A stretch of DNA of 51,566 nt, from NCBI GenBank assembly GCA_017415485.1, contig JAFQGP010000080.1, forward strand, positions 1 to 51,566, in the 5' to 3' direction. This stretch comes from Clostridia bacterium. GTDB lineage: Bacteria; Bacillota; Clostridia; Oscillospirales; CAG-272. Shown piece after piece: positions 6,652-14,785 of the stretch (positions are counted from its first letter, which is position 1; every line of letters starts with the position of its first letter). The notes beneath the pieces are model-generated. The model was not told where the DNA came from. It worked only from the letters and a program-made list of their open reading frames with translations, and made no database searches. A program made the translations under genes and the position numbers.

Positions 6652-8118
6652 TTACTTTCTGTTAATAAGACGGAGATAATAGTCGAGATAGGAATCGTAA
6701 TCGCTCTTGTTGCCGCGAGGGAGATAGGTCTTCACGGGGAAGGATTTGCGGACGAGTTCACGAGCCTCGGATATTCCCGAAACGAGTCCGTGCGCCATTG
6801 CCTGAACGAGGAGGTTTCCGAGAGTGGTTGCTTCTGCGGGACCTGCAACGACGGGAAGACCGCAAACGTCCGCGGTGATCTGCGAAAGAAGGGGATCCTT
6901 CGAGCCGCCGCCGACGATGTTGATCGAATTCGGCTTCTTTCCGGTAAGGGCGGCAATGTCGTCAACGGTATATCTGTAGCAGAGCGCAAGGCTGTCGAAG
7001 ATCGTGCGAATGATCTCGCCGATGCTCTCGGGCACGGGCTGACCCGTCTTGCGGCAGTATTCCGCAATTCGCGCGGGCATATCACCGGGAGGCATGAACA
7101 CGGGATCATTGACGTTGATGAAGGACACAAAGGGCTTTGCGTTCATAGCGGCCTCGGTCATACTGTCGTAGGTGACGTTCTTGCCCTCTGCCTTCCAGGC
7201 GCGACGGCATTCCTGAACGAGCCAGAGTCCGACATGATTCTTGAGGTAACGGATAGTACCGCAAGCACCGCCTTCATTAGTATAATTACGTCGTTCGCCT
7301 TCTGCACAAATGAGGGGAGCTTTCAGCTCACAGCCCATAAGCGACCAAGTACCCGAGCTTATGTAGATGAAGTCATCACTTTCGGCGGGGGTTGCGAAAA
7401 CGGCACTTGCCGTGTCGTGCGAGGGCACGGTGATGAGCTTCATATCGGATGCAAATTCGGGTTTGACCTTACCGACGACCACACCGGGATCGACGATTGG
7501 GGCAAATTTATTCTTTGAAATACCGAGAGCGGAAAGGATCTCGGGGGAGAAATCGCGGGTGTATGCGTCAACTATCGCACCCGTGGATGCAACGGTATAT
7601 TCGCTGACCTGCTCGCCGGAAAGGAAATAACCGAAAAGGTCGGGCAGGAAAAGGATCTTATCCGTCTTTTCAAGTCTTTCGGGAGTGAACTTCTTCTCTG
7701 CCGCGAGCTGAAGAACGGTATTGAATTCAAGGTACTGAATACCCGTGATCTCGTAAAGTCTCGAAAGAGGCATAAACTGCGAGAAATACTCACCGATTCC
7801 GCGTGTGCGAAGGTCGCGGTTGCTGTAAGGATCGCAAACGAGCTCGCCCTTTTTGTCAACCAGACCGTAGTCAACGCCCCAGGTGTCGATACCGACGCTC
7901 TGCGCGCCCATCGAAGCACCGAGACGTGTCGCGTTCTCAACCTCACGGCGAAGCATTGGAGCATCCCAAACGAGCATATCGCCCTTGTATATCGGTTTAT
8001 TCTCAAATCGGCAGATCTCCTCGATCGCCATCTTTTCTCCGTCAAAGGAGCCGATCAGACCGCGACCGCTTCCTCCGCCGATGTCTATACCTAACATTTT
8101 TATCTTGTTGTCGGACAT
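6652..8118 (-). CDS. rhaB: Rhamnulokinase (FGGY family)
   Basis: A 488-residue FGGY-family sugar kinase most like rhamnulokinase, which phosphorylates L-rhamnulose to L-rhamnulose 1-phosphate in the cytosol. The sequence shows the N-terminal phosphate loop IDIGGGSGRG (11-20), the substrate region IDTWGVDYGLVD, DPYSNRDLRT, ISSGTWSLMG and the C-terminal nucleotide-binding motif NIVGGGSKDPLLSQ. The length matches the family. GGAGG precedes the ATG with about ten bases between. The isomerase and aldolase of the pathway (rhaA, rhaD) are not in the window, and its only operon partner is the AEC transporter. Another six-carbon ketose as substrate cannot be excluded. Confidence 0.85.
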   Translation of the reverse strand: MSDNKIKMLGIDIGGGSGRGLIGSFDGEKMAIEEICRFENKPIYKGDMLVWDAPMLRREVENATRLGASMGAQSVGIDTWGVDYGLVDKKGELVCDPYSNRDLRTRGIGEYFSQFMPLSRLYEITGIQYLEFNTVLQLAAEKKFTPERLEKTDKILFLPDLFGYFLSGEQVSEYTVASTGAIVDAYTRDFSPEILSALGISKNKFAPIVDPGVVVGKVKPEFASDMKLITVPSHDTASAVFATPAESDDFIYISSGTWSLMGCELKAPLICAEGERRNYTNEGGACGTIRYLKNHVGLWLVQECRRAWKAEGKNVTYDSMTEAAMNAKPFVSFINVNDPVFMPPGDMPARIAEYCRKTGQPVPESIGEIIRTIFDSLALCYRYTVDDIAALTGKKPNSINIVGGGSKDPLLSQITADVCGLPVVAGPAEATTLGNLLVQAMAHGLVSGISEARELVRKSFPVKTYLPRGNKSDYDSYLDYYLRLINRK

Positions 8119-8341
8119 TTTTTTATTTCCTCCGAAATATTATTTCATTTGGCTGATTATAAAAGCACAGCAATATAATAAAATCCGTTTTTGCGGGGGC
8201 TTTGCCTCCGCAAAAACACCTTTTAGACGAGCCTCGCGAGTCCGCGCGCCGAGGGGAGCGCGCCAAAATTTTTAATTTTGGTGCGCGGCGATAAGCGCGC
8301 GATTTTCACTTGTAAAACGCAGTTTTACAAGTGCTCTTATT
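8119..8341. repeat. Gap with three successive extragenic hairpins
   Basis: No gene. Three strong inverted repeats follow one another between mutS2 and rhaB: 8188-8216 (TTTTTGCGG with CCGCAAAAA), 8258-8286 (GCGCGCCAAAATT with AATTTTGGTGCGC, one wobble) and 8307-8333 (CACTTGTAAAAC with GTTTTACAAGTG, perfect 12 bp). None is followed by a T run on the minus strand, so they are not canonical terminators for mutS2. The rhaB promoter probably lies in the AT-rich part at 8119-8185, where a TATAAT is seen at 8156-8161 on the minus strand without a clear -35 box. Confidence 0.6.
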
Positions 8342-10738
8342 TTATTTCATTTCTACAACTGTAACACCGCCGTCGCCTTCGCCGTACTGACCTATGCGGA
8401 AGTTGGCAATTCTGCTTTCGTGGCGGAGCTTATCCCAAAGAGCCGCGCGAAGTGCGCCGGTGCCTTTGCCGTGGATAAGACGGCAGGTGCGAAGTCCCGC
8501 GAGCTGTACCTCATCGAGGTATCTGTCAACCTCATACCACGCCTCGTCGCCCGTCATTCCGCGGAGGTCGATCTCGTCGGAGCAGGATCGGCTGACGGTG
8601 GTCTTGGCAAATTCTTTGACTGTTTTCTTGTTACCCTGCGAATCGGTGACGGTGATGACGTCATCCATCAGCTTGAGGTTCTTTACCTTCGTTTTGGTTC
8701 TGACGGGACCGATCTGAACACTTACGTTTCCGCTGCGGTCGGGATCGGAAATGACTGTACCCTCCTGACCGATGTTCATCAGGTAAACGGCGTCGCCCTT
8801 CTTGAGAGGACGCGGGAGAACGTAATCCTCATCAATATTTTCGTCAACGGGATTGTATTTCTCCTCGTTCGCGCGCATATGCTCGCGAACCTTCTTGCGG
8901 GCGGCATCAAGCTCCTCGCCGAGGCGTTCGCTGTCGCGCGCTTTGCGGACTTTGTCGAGCTGCGAGAATACGTATTCGCTCGAAATTCTCGCGCCCTCGA
9001 CCATCTCGGCAGCCTTTTTCTGCGCGCGCTCGACTTCCTTTTCGGCGGCGGCGATCTTTTCCTTGATCTTCGCCTCTGCCTCGATCTTGAATTTTTCGTA
9101 CTCGCGGCGCATATTATCGGCTTCCTCGCGGTACTTTTCGGCATCTATGCGAGCCGCCTCGAGCTTGTCGATGACGTCCTCGAACCGTCTGTCATCCGAG
9201 CTTACCTCTGCAAGCGCGCGGTCAATGATGTGCTTGGGAAGACCGAGTCTTTCGGAGATCGCAAGCGCATTCGAGCGACCGGGGGTGCCGATGGTGAGTT
9301 TATAGGTCGGACGGAGTGTTTCTATATCAAACTCGCAGGATGCGTTCTTGACACCGGGGGTGTTGAGCGCATATGCCTTCAGCTCTGCATAGTGCGTGGT
9401 TGCGGCGCAGATAGCTCCCGCCGCGCGGACCTCGCTGATGACTGCGATCGCAAGCGCCGCGCCCTCGATCGGGTCGGTGCCGACGCCAAGCTCATCGAAG
9501 AGAACGAGAGCGTCATCGCGGAGATCGTCAACGATCGAAACGATATTGACCATGTGCGAGGAGAAGGTCGAAAGCGACTGCTCGATGCTCTGCTCGTCAC
9601 CAAGGTCAACGAGGACTCTGCCATAGATCGGCACGGTTGAATTATCGTCACAGGGAATATGAAGTCCCGATTGCGCCATCAGCGCGAAAAGTCCGAGAGT
9701 CTTCAGCGTAACCGTCTTACCGCCGGTGTTCGGACCCGTGATAACGAGAGTATCGAAATCACCGCCGAGGCGGATGTTTACGGGCACGACCTTTTCTTTA
9801 GGAATAAGAGGATGGCGCGCGCGGCGAAGCTCGGTCCTTCTGCTGTCGGAAGAAAGCTTCGGCTGTGAGCCGTTCATCTTGAAGGAAAGCTCGGCGCAGG
9901 CAAATACGAATGCAAGCTCATCGATATTCGCGCCGTTATAGCGGATCTTATCCGAAATAGCCGCGACCTCGGAGGAGAAATCGTAAAGGATGCGCTCGAT
10001 CTCGTGCTTTTCCTTTGCCTCAAGCTCGCGGATCTCGTTGTTTGCATCGACGACTGCGAGAGGCTCGATAAAGAGGGTAGCGCCTGTTGCGGAAGCATCG
10101 TGAACAAGACCCTTGATATCGTTCTTGCACTCCGCCTTTACGGGAACTACAAAGCGCCCGTTACGGATGGTGACGATGTTCTCCTGCAGGCTCTTCGAGT
10201 ATGCGCCCGTGGTGTATTTTGCAAGAATATCGCGCACCTTTGCGGTGGTCTGACGGATCTTGCGGCGGATATTGTAAAGCTCGGGCGAGGCTTCGTCTGC
10301 CATCGTTTCCTCGCTTATGATAGCGGTTCTGATCTTATCCTCAAGCTTTTTGTCGGGGAGAAGACGTTCAAAGACCTCGTCAAGCACGGTCTCGAAACGG
10401 CGGTTTGTGCGGCTGTAATCGAGAAGCACGCGGCTTGTGCGGAGGATGTCGGCAACGTCAAGCAGCTCGCGCTGTGTCAGCATCGCGCCCTTTTCGGCAC
10501 GCTCGCAATGGGGAGTAATATCCTTGACTCCGCCGAATGCGGGCTGACCCTTTTCTGCCGCAAGTCTTTTTGCGTCGGTAGTCCGTCTTTGCATATTGAG
10601 CACGCGGACGAGATCGGATTCTGGCATAAGCTCAAGTGCCGCGGCGCGCGCACCCTCGGTGCGTGCACAGTCGCAGAGCATCTGCCTGATCTTATCAAAT
10701 TCAAGTAATTTTATACTTTTTTCGGGTAGGTACATCAT
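8342..10738 (-). CDS. mutS2: MutS2 ATPase/endonuclease
   Basis: A 798-residue MutS2, a MutS homologue that lacks the mismatch-recognition domain and acts on recombination intermediates and collided ribosomes. Domains in order: MutS core and clamp-like region (1-290), ABC-type ATPase with Walker A GPNTGGKT (335-342) and the downstream LFDELGVGTDP motif, a long charged coiled coil (about 520-620), a KOW-like segment (about 635-700), and a C-terminal Smr nuclease domain from about 722 (EIDLRGM, HGKGTGALR). The length is typical. AGGAA lies nine bases before the first of two ATGs. It stands alone between repeat-rich spacers. Confidence 0.95.
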   Translation of the reverse strand: MMYLPEKSIKLLEFDKIRQMLCDCARTEGARAAALELMPESDLVRVLNMQRRTTDAKRLAAEKGQPAFGGVKDITPHCERAEKGAMLTQRELLDVADILRTSRVLLDYSRTNRRFETVLDEVFERLLPDKKLEDKIRTAIISEETMADEASPELYNIRRKIRQTTAKVRDILAKYTTGAYSKSLQENIVTIRNGRFVVPVKAECKNDIKGLVHDASATGATLFIEPLAVVDANNEIRELEAKEKHEIERILYDFSSEVAAISDKIRYNGANIDELAFVFACAELSFKMNGSQPKLSSDSRRTELRRARHPLIPKEKVVPVNIRLGGDFDTLVITGPNTGGKTVTLKTLGLFALMAQSGLHIPCDDNSTVPIYGRVLVDLGDEQSIEQSLSTFSSHMVNIVSIVDDLRDDALVLFDELGVGTDPIEGAALAIAVISEVRAAGAICAATTHYAELKAYALNTPGVKNASCEFDIETLRPTYKLTIGTPGRSNALAISERLGLPKHIIDRALAEVSSDDRRFEDVIDKLEAARIDAEKYREEADNMRREYEKFKIEAEAKIKEKIAAAEKEVERAQKKAAEMVEGARISSEYVFSQLDKVRKARDSERLGEELDAARKKVREHMRANEEKYNPVDENIDEDYVLPRPLKKGDAVYLMNIGQEGTVISDPDRSGNVSVQIGPVRTKTKVKNLKLMDDVITVTDSQGNKKTVKEFAKTTVSRSCSDEIDLRGMTGDEAWYEVDRYLDEVQLAGLRTCRLIHGKGTGALRAALWDKLRHESRIANFRIGQYGEGDGGVTVVEMK

Positions 10739-10818
10739 TGTAAAAATTCCTATAACTCTAAAATGTGATTAATTATTAATTAATAATTGAGGCTCACTTG
10801 GTATTATTGGGCACAAAC

Positions 10819-10868
10819 GGTGTCCCCTCATCACCCGCTGCGGCGGGAGCTTCTCCCAGGAGAAGCCT
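10819..10868. repeat. REP-like element, left arm
   Basis: Fifty bases that are the exact reverse complement of 11066-11115. The arm itself contains two hairpins: CCCGC-TGCG-GCGGG and the eight-bp palindrome GCTTCTCC-CA-GGAGAAGC. The arrangement resembles bacterial interspersed REP doublets. Confidence 0.8.
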
Positions 10869-10917
10869 GGGGTTACTGTGAGCTTCATTTGGTGCGTATT
10901 ATTTATGTTATGTAATT

Positions 10918-11065
10918 GAAATTTGCCTTGGCAAATTTCTACCTTTGCATTCCGCTTTAGCGGAATATTTAGCTCGCACGAAGTGCGTATTTAGCTTTTT
11001 CATAACAAAAAAATAGCATTTCTTTGAGAGAAAAATATTTAGCTTCAGGCGACAGCCTTTTCCTT
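10918..11065. repeat. Row of small hairpins spaced by ATTTAGCT
   Basis: Between the two REP-like arms lie perfect small hairpins at 10918-10939 (GAAATTTGCC-TT-GGCAAATTTC), 10949-10966 (ATTCCGCT-TT-AGCGGAAT) and 10975-10987 (CGCAC-GAA-GTGCG). The octamer ATTTAGCT recurs at 10967, 10989 and 11037, the first two exactly 22 bases apart. Confidence 0.6.
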
Positions 11066-11115
11066 AGGCTTCTCCTGGGAGAAGCTCCCGCCGCAGCGGG
11101 TGATGAGGGGACACC
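11066..11115. repeat. REP-like element, right arm
   Basis: Exact reverse complement of 10819-10868, with 197 bases between the arms. It lies about 30 bases beyond the recO stop codon. Confidence 0.8.
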
Positions 11116-11145
11116 CAGAACACTTTGTTCGCACTTGCATAAATA

Positions 11146-11949
11146 CTATTCGCTCAATTCGTGATAAAGCCTGAGCGATGCAAAGCCGCGCTCAAGGTGG
11201 TTGAGAATATATGTCTCCGCCGCGCGGCAAAATGTTTTCTTATCAACTTCGGAAGTGATACCGAAGGAGAGCAATCTTTTAAGCGGCGCATTTACGACAT
11301 ATCGCATCGCCGCAAGAACTCCCGCCGTTATCGGGATGATTATCGAACGCGTGCCGTAAGCGTCGACGGGTACCTCCGCCTCGGGGATTTCGGGAGCTGA
11401 CGCTATGCAATCCGAGCAGACGATCCCGCCACCCATAACGTCAAGGTAAAAGGCAGGCGCCTCGGTCTTTTCGCACCTGATGCATTCGGTAAGCTCGGGC
11501 AGATAACCCGAAATCGCCGCCGCACGGAGCTCGAAAGCCGCTTTTACGATCTCACGGTCATATTTATCCGTGCAAAGTGCGTGGTAAGTATTCAGCGCAA
11601 GCGGCAAAAGCTCGCCCGCGGGCTCGCCCTGACCGCTCAGCTCACAGCAGACGTCCGAGATATATTGGGCAAGATACATCAGCTCAATATCCTTCTCGAG
11701 CGAGGTGAATGATTTGATTACCGACGCATCGCGCACCCAAGCCATATCGCCCTTGAAATGGAGCTCGAAGTTGCCCCAGACAAATGCGCGGCAAGGCGAC
11801 ATCAGCTTATTGCGGAGCGATCGCGCGCCCTTTGCAATAACCGTTATCCGACCTTCATCGGGGCAAAGGAGCGTCAAAAGGCGGTCGTGGTCGCCCTGCG
11901 GCACGGCACGGATGACGAGCGCGTCGGTTGAAATATCGTAGGTTGCCAT
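11146..11949 (-). CDS. recO: DNA repair protein RecO
   Basis: A 267-residue RecO, which loads RecA by displacing SSB and anneals single strands in the RecFOR pathway. The N-terminal OB fold is visible (LVIRAVPQGDHDRLLTLLCPDEGRI), as is the zinc finger C156-x-x-C159 with C178-x-x-C181. The length is normal. It is the last gene of the yqfC-to-recO operon and starts six bases after the era stop codon. The ribosome binding site is weak, so translation is probably coupled to era. This era-recO order is standard in Firmicutes. Confidence 0.92.
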   Translation of the reverse strand: MATYDISTDALVIRAVPQGDHDRLLTLLCPDEGRITVIAKGARSLRNKLMSPCRAFVWGNFELHFKGDMAWVRDASVIKSFTSLEKDIELMYLAQYISDVCCELSGQGEPAGELLPLALNTYHALCTDKYDREIVKAAFELRAAAISGYLPELTECIRCEKTEAPAFYLDVMGGGIVCSDCIASAPEIPEAEVPVDAYGTRSIIIPITAGVLAAMRYVVNAPLKRLLSFGITSEVDKKTFCRAAETYILNHLERGFASLRLYHELSE

Positions 11950-11955
11950 ATCGGC

Positions 11956-12852
11956 TTACTGATCGATGTCTTTCTTGTTATAGCCGAAGTTCGAAACAAG
12001 CCCTTCACGCTCGCGCCAATTTTCCTTGACTCTTACCCAAAGATCAAGGAAGATCTTCGAACCCGTAAGCTTTTCAAGCTCCTCGCGCGAATACATACCG
12101 ACCTTCTTGAGCACTTCTCCGCCCTTGCCGATAATGATCTGCTTGTGCGACTGCTTTTCGCAGATGATCTCGGCGCGGATCTTGGTGAGGTTGCCCGTGT
12201 CGCGGTATTCCTCGATAACTACGGCAATTCCGTGAGGAACTTCTCTGTCAAGCGCGCGCAAAAGCTTTTCGCGGATGATTTCGGAAACGTACTGACGCAT
12301 GGGCTGATCGGTCGCGGCATCCTCGGGGAAGAACCACTCGCTCTCGTGGAGGAATTTTGAAAGCTCGTCCATAACCTCGTCAACGTGCTTGCCCGACTTT
12401 GCGGAAACGGGCACAACAGCATCAAACTCATGCTTTGATGCGTAAGCTGCTATCTTTTCGGCGATCATATCGCGGCGGACGGTGTCGATCTTGTTGAGAA
12501 CGAGAACCGAAGGAACGCCCTCTCTCTTGAGATAATCTATGATCTCCTCCTCGGTCTTTGAAACGGGCTTGTTGACGTCAACAACGAGCATAACAACGTC
12601 ACCCTGCTGCATTCCCGACTTCGCCGCAGTGACCATGTAGTCGCCAAGGCGGTTCTGCGGGCGGTGGATGCCGGGGGTATCGAAGAACACAAACTGATCC
12701 TCGCCCTCGGTGAGGATTCCGCGGATGCAGTTGCGGGTCGTTTGCGGTTTATTTGAAACTATGGCGATCTTTTCGCCGAGTATGCGGTTCATAATGGTGG
12801 ACTTGCCGACGTTGGGTCTGCCGACTATCGAGATAAATACTGTTCTTTTCAT
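11956..12852 (-). CDS. era: GTPase Era
   Basis: A 298-residue Era, an essential GTPase that binds the 3' end of 16S rRNA and helps mature the 30S subunit. Visible motifs: G1 GRPNVGKS (11-18), G3 DTPG (58-61), G4 NKID (120-123), and the C-terminal KH domain with the GKGG loop (243-246). The start codon lies one base past the stop of the preceding lipoprotein gene, and its ribosome binding site (GGAG) is inside that gene. It is part of the yqfC-to-recO operon. Confidence 0.96.
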   Translation of the reverse strand: MKRTVFISIVGRPNVGKSTIMNRILGEKIAIVSNKPQTTRNCIRGILTEGEDQFVFFDTPGIHRPQNRLGDYMVTAAKSGMQQGDVVMLVVDVNKPVSKTEEEIIDYLKREGVPSVLVLNKIDTVRRDMIAEKIAAYASKHEFDAVVPVSAKSGKHVDEVMDELSKFLHESEWFFPEDAATDQPMRQYVSEIIREKLLRALDREVPHGIAVVIEEYRDTGNLTKIRAEIICEKQSHKQIIIGKGGEVLKKVGMYSREELEKLTGSKIFLDLWVRVKENWREREGLVSNFGYNKKDIDQ

Positions 12853-12853
12853 T

Positions 12854-13270
12854 TTATTTCTCCGTCATTTCATCAATAAATTTCTGCAAGTCGTAAGATT
12901 TTGCATCTTCCGTGTACTGCGTTGCGTTCGGATCAAGTCTGCCCGGATTTTTATGGAATAAGTATATTTCCTCGCCCGATATATGCGAAAGCATCATACT
13001 TTCGATATCACCGTCCTCATCCATTCCGATCGTAAAGGCAAAGTCGGTCTCACGGAGAGGAAAATAAAAGATCGGCAATTCGGACGAGCCGAGAGCGACG
13101 TTTTCAAACTTTGCAAACTGGCTCAGCTGAAGTTCCCTTGCCATATCGGCAAAGTCGAGGACTGTCGCAAGGCTCATAAGCGGCTTATCCTCTTCCTTTT
13201 TTCCGCATCCCGCAAAGGCGCAAAGAATAAATGTCAGCGCCAACAAAAATGATAGTATCTTTTTCATCAT
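12854..13270 (-). CDS. Small lipoprotein of unknown function
   Basis: A 138-residue predicted lipoprotein with signal peptide and lipobox (CAFAGC, Cys22). The mature part is acidic and I do not recognise a family. It overlaps the ybeY stop codon (ATGA; the second ATG at 13267 is equally possible) and ends one base before era, so it is fully embedded in the operon. Many Firmicutes have dgkA and cdd at this position; this gene replaces them. The segments FYFPLRETDFAFTIGMDEDGD and SHISGEEIYLFHKNPG could form beta structure, but no function follows from that. Confidence 0.75.
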   Translation of the reverse strand: MMKKILSFLLALTFILCAFAGCGKKEEDKPLMSLATVLDFADMARELQLSQFAKFENVALGSSELPIFYFPLRETDFAFTIGMDEDGDIESMMLSHISGEEIYLFHKNPGRLDPNATQYTEDAKSYDLQKFIDEMTEK

Positions 13271-13740
13271 TTCACCTCAAGTCCCATAATTTTCATTATC
13301 TCGCGCTGGCGGCTTCGCATATCCGCCTCGTCCTCTTCTCCGGTCTCGTGGTCGTAGCCGAGAAGGTGAAGAATCGAATGAACGCAAAGGAATGCGACCT
13401 CGCGCTCAAATGGATGCCCGAATTCCTCTGCCTGCTCGCGCGCTCTTTCAAGAGAGAGAACGATATCGCCCAGACAGAGCTTTTCGCCGTCAAAGGCTTC
13501 CTCGAGATCGCCGTCCTCCGCTATCGGGAAGGAGAGAACGTCGGTCACGCGATCGATCCCGCGGTATTCAGCATTGAAACGTCGGATGCCCGTGTTTCCG
13601 ACGAAGGTGACGGAAACCTCGCAGTCGTCCTCGATCTCCTCAAACTCGAGTGTTGTTTCGATGGCGCGCCGAACGAGCTCCTTGAGCTCATCCGTGACCT
13701 TTTCCTTTCGGCATCTGACCGAATAATCTATGATCAGCAT
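13267..13740 (-). CDS. ybeY: Endoribonuclease YbeY
   Basis: A 157-residue YbeY, a zinc-dependent single-strand RNase needed for 16S rRNA 3' end maturation and ribosome quality control. The zinc triad H121-x3-H125-x5-H131 is intact (HSILHLLGYDH), and the upstream TDVLSFPI strand is also typical. A strong GGAGGT precedes the ATG. It sits between phoH and the small lipoprotein gene in the operon, next to era, with which it shares the ribosome assembly role. Confidence 0.95.
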   Translation of the reverse strand: MLIIDYSVRCRKEKVTDELKELVRRAIETTLEFEEIEDDCEVSVTFVGNTGIRRFNAEYRGIDRVTDVLSFPIAEDGDLEEAFDGEKLCLGDIVLSLERAREQAEEFGHPFEREVAFLCVHSILHLLGYDHETGEEDEADMRSRQREIMKIMGLEVK

Positions 13741-13752
13741 TTTCTACCTCCC

Positions 13753-14775
13753 TCAATAGTTCTTGCGGCGGTATGTGTGACCGCCTTTGTCTTTATTCTG
13801 ATTTTCCTTTTCGTATTTGTCGTAAGCAAGAATGATCTTCTGCACGAGCTTGTGGCGGACAACGTCGCGCTCGGTGAACTGATGGATCGAGATGCCCTCG
13901 ATGCCGTCAAGTATCTTCACCGCCGACCAAAGACCGCTGACCTGACCGCCGGGAAGGTCGGTCTGCGTAAGGTCACCGGTTACGACCGCCTTTGAGTTGT
14001 TGCCGAGACGTGTCAGGAACATCTTCATCTGTTCAAAAGTCGCGTTCTGTGCCTCGTCGAGGATTATGAATGCATCGTCAAGAGTACGTCCGCGCATATA
14101 TGCGAGGGGTGCGACCTCAATTATCTGCTTTTCAACGTTGCGCTGATAGTTTTCGGGGCCCATCATCTCGAAGAGCGCATCATAGAGCGGGCGGAGATAG
14201 GGATCGATCTTGCTTTGCAAGTCGCCGGGGAGATATCCGAGCTTTTCACCCGCCTCTATCGCGGGGCGTGTCAGAATTATGCGGCTGACCTTTTTGTCGC
14301 GCAGAGCCTTGACAGCCATTGCGACCGCAAGGAAGGTCTTACCCGTACCCGCAGGACCCGTGCCGAGAACGATCGTGTTGTTGCGGATCGACTCGATATA
14401 TTTCTGCTGACCCACGGTCTTCGGCTTGATCGGCTTGCCCTTTGCCGTCACGCAGATGCAGTTTTCGTCAAATGCTTCAAGCTCGCCCTCTCTGCCGTCG
14501 CGAACCATATTGATGACGTAGAGCACCGTTTGTTCGGCGAGAGTTTCGCTTCTCTCGCCCATTCGCGCCAGAGTTTCGATAGCACGCGCCGCGGCATCAA
14601 CGCCCTCGGGTGTACTTCCGCTTACCGTGAGTACCTCGCCGTAGCCCGAAACGTCGGGGCGATTGTGGACTGTTACGGCAAAAGCAGCCTCGACAAGCTT
14701 CATATTGGCGTCGAAAGCACCGTAAAGCTTTGCGGCAAGCTCTGCCGAACCTATTTTAACTATTTTTTGTTCCAT
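13753..14775 (-). CDS. phoH: PhoH family ATPase
   Basis: A 340-residue PhoH-like protein (PhoL type), a cytosolic P-loop ATPase linked to RNA metabolism and commonly found beside ybeY. It shows Walker A GPAGTGKT (140-147), Walker B FIILDEAQNA and the sensor region VVTGDLTQTDLP. The frame is open farther upstream, but the ATG at 14775 (MEQKIVKIG) is the supported start: it has GGAG at eight bases and the longer version would overlap yqfD deeply. It starts ten bases after the yqfD stop. Confidence 0.93.
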   Translation of the reverse strand: MEQKIVKIGSAELAAKLYGAFDANMKLVEAAFAVTVHNRPDVSGYGEVLTVSGSTPEGVDAAARAIETLARMGERSETLAEQTVLYVINMVRDGREGELEAFDENCICVTAKGKPIKPKTVGQQKYIESIRNNTIVLGTGPAGTGKTFLAVAMAVKALRDKKVSRIILTRPAIEAGEKLGYLPGDLQSKIDPYLRPLYDALFEMMGPENYQRNVEKQIIEVAPLAYMRGRTLDDAFIILDEAQNATFEQMKMFLTRLGNNSKAVVTGDLTQTDLPGGQVSGLWSAVKILDGIEGISIHQFTERDVVRHKLVQKIILAYDKYEKENQNKDKGGHTYRRKNY

Positions 14776-14785
14776 ATTGTTCTCC

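Larger units (their letters stand above)
10739..11145. other. Gene-free spacer made of palindromic repeats
   Basis: About 400 bases without a gene between recO and mutS2. The interval is dominated by a long inverted repeat (10819-10868 and 11066-11115) enclosing a row of small hairpins. No promoter of good quality was seen for mutS2. Confidence 0.7.

Noticed and set aside
8420..9640. A 406-codon plus-strand frame antisense to mutS2
   Set aside because: Antisense shadow; the mutS2 domains on the minus strand are unmistakable.
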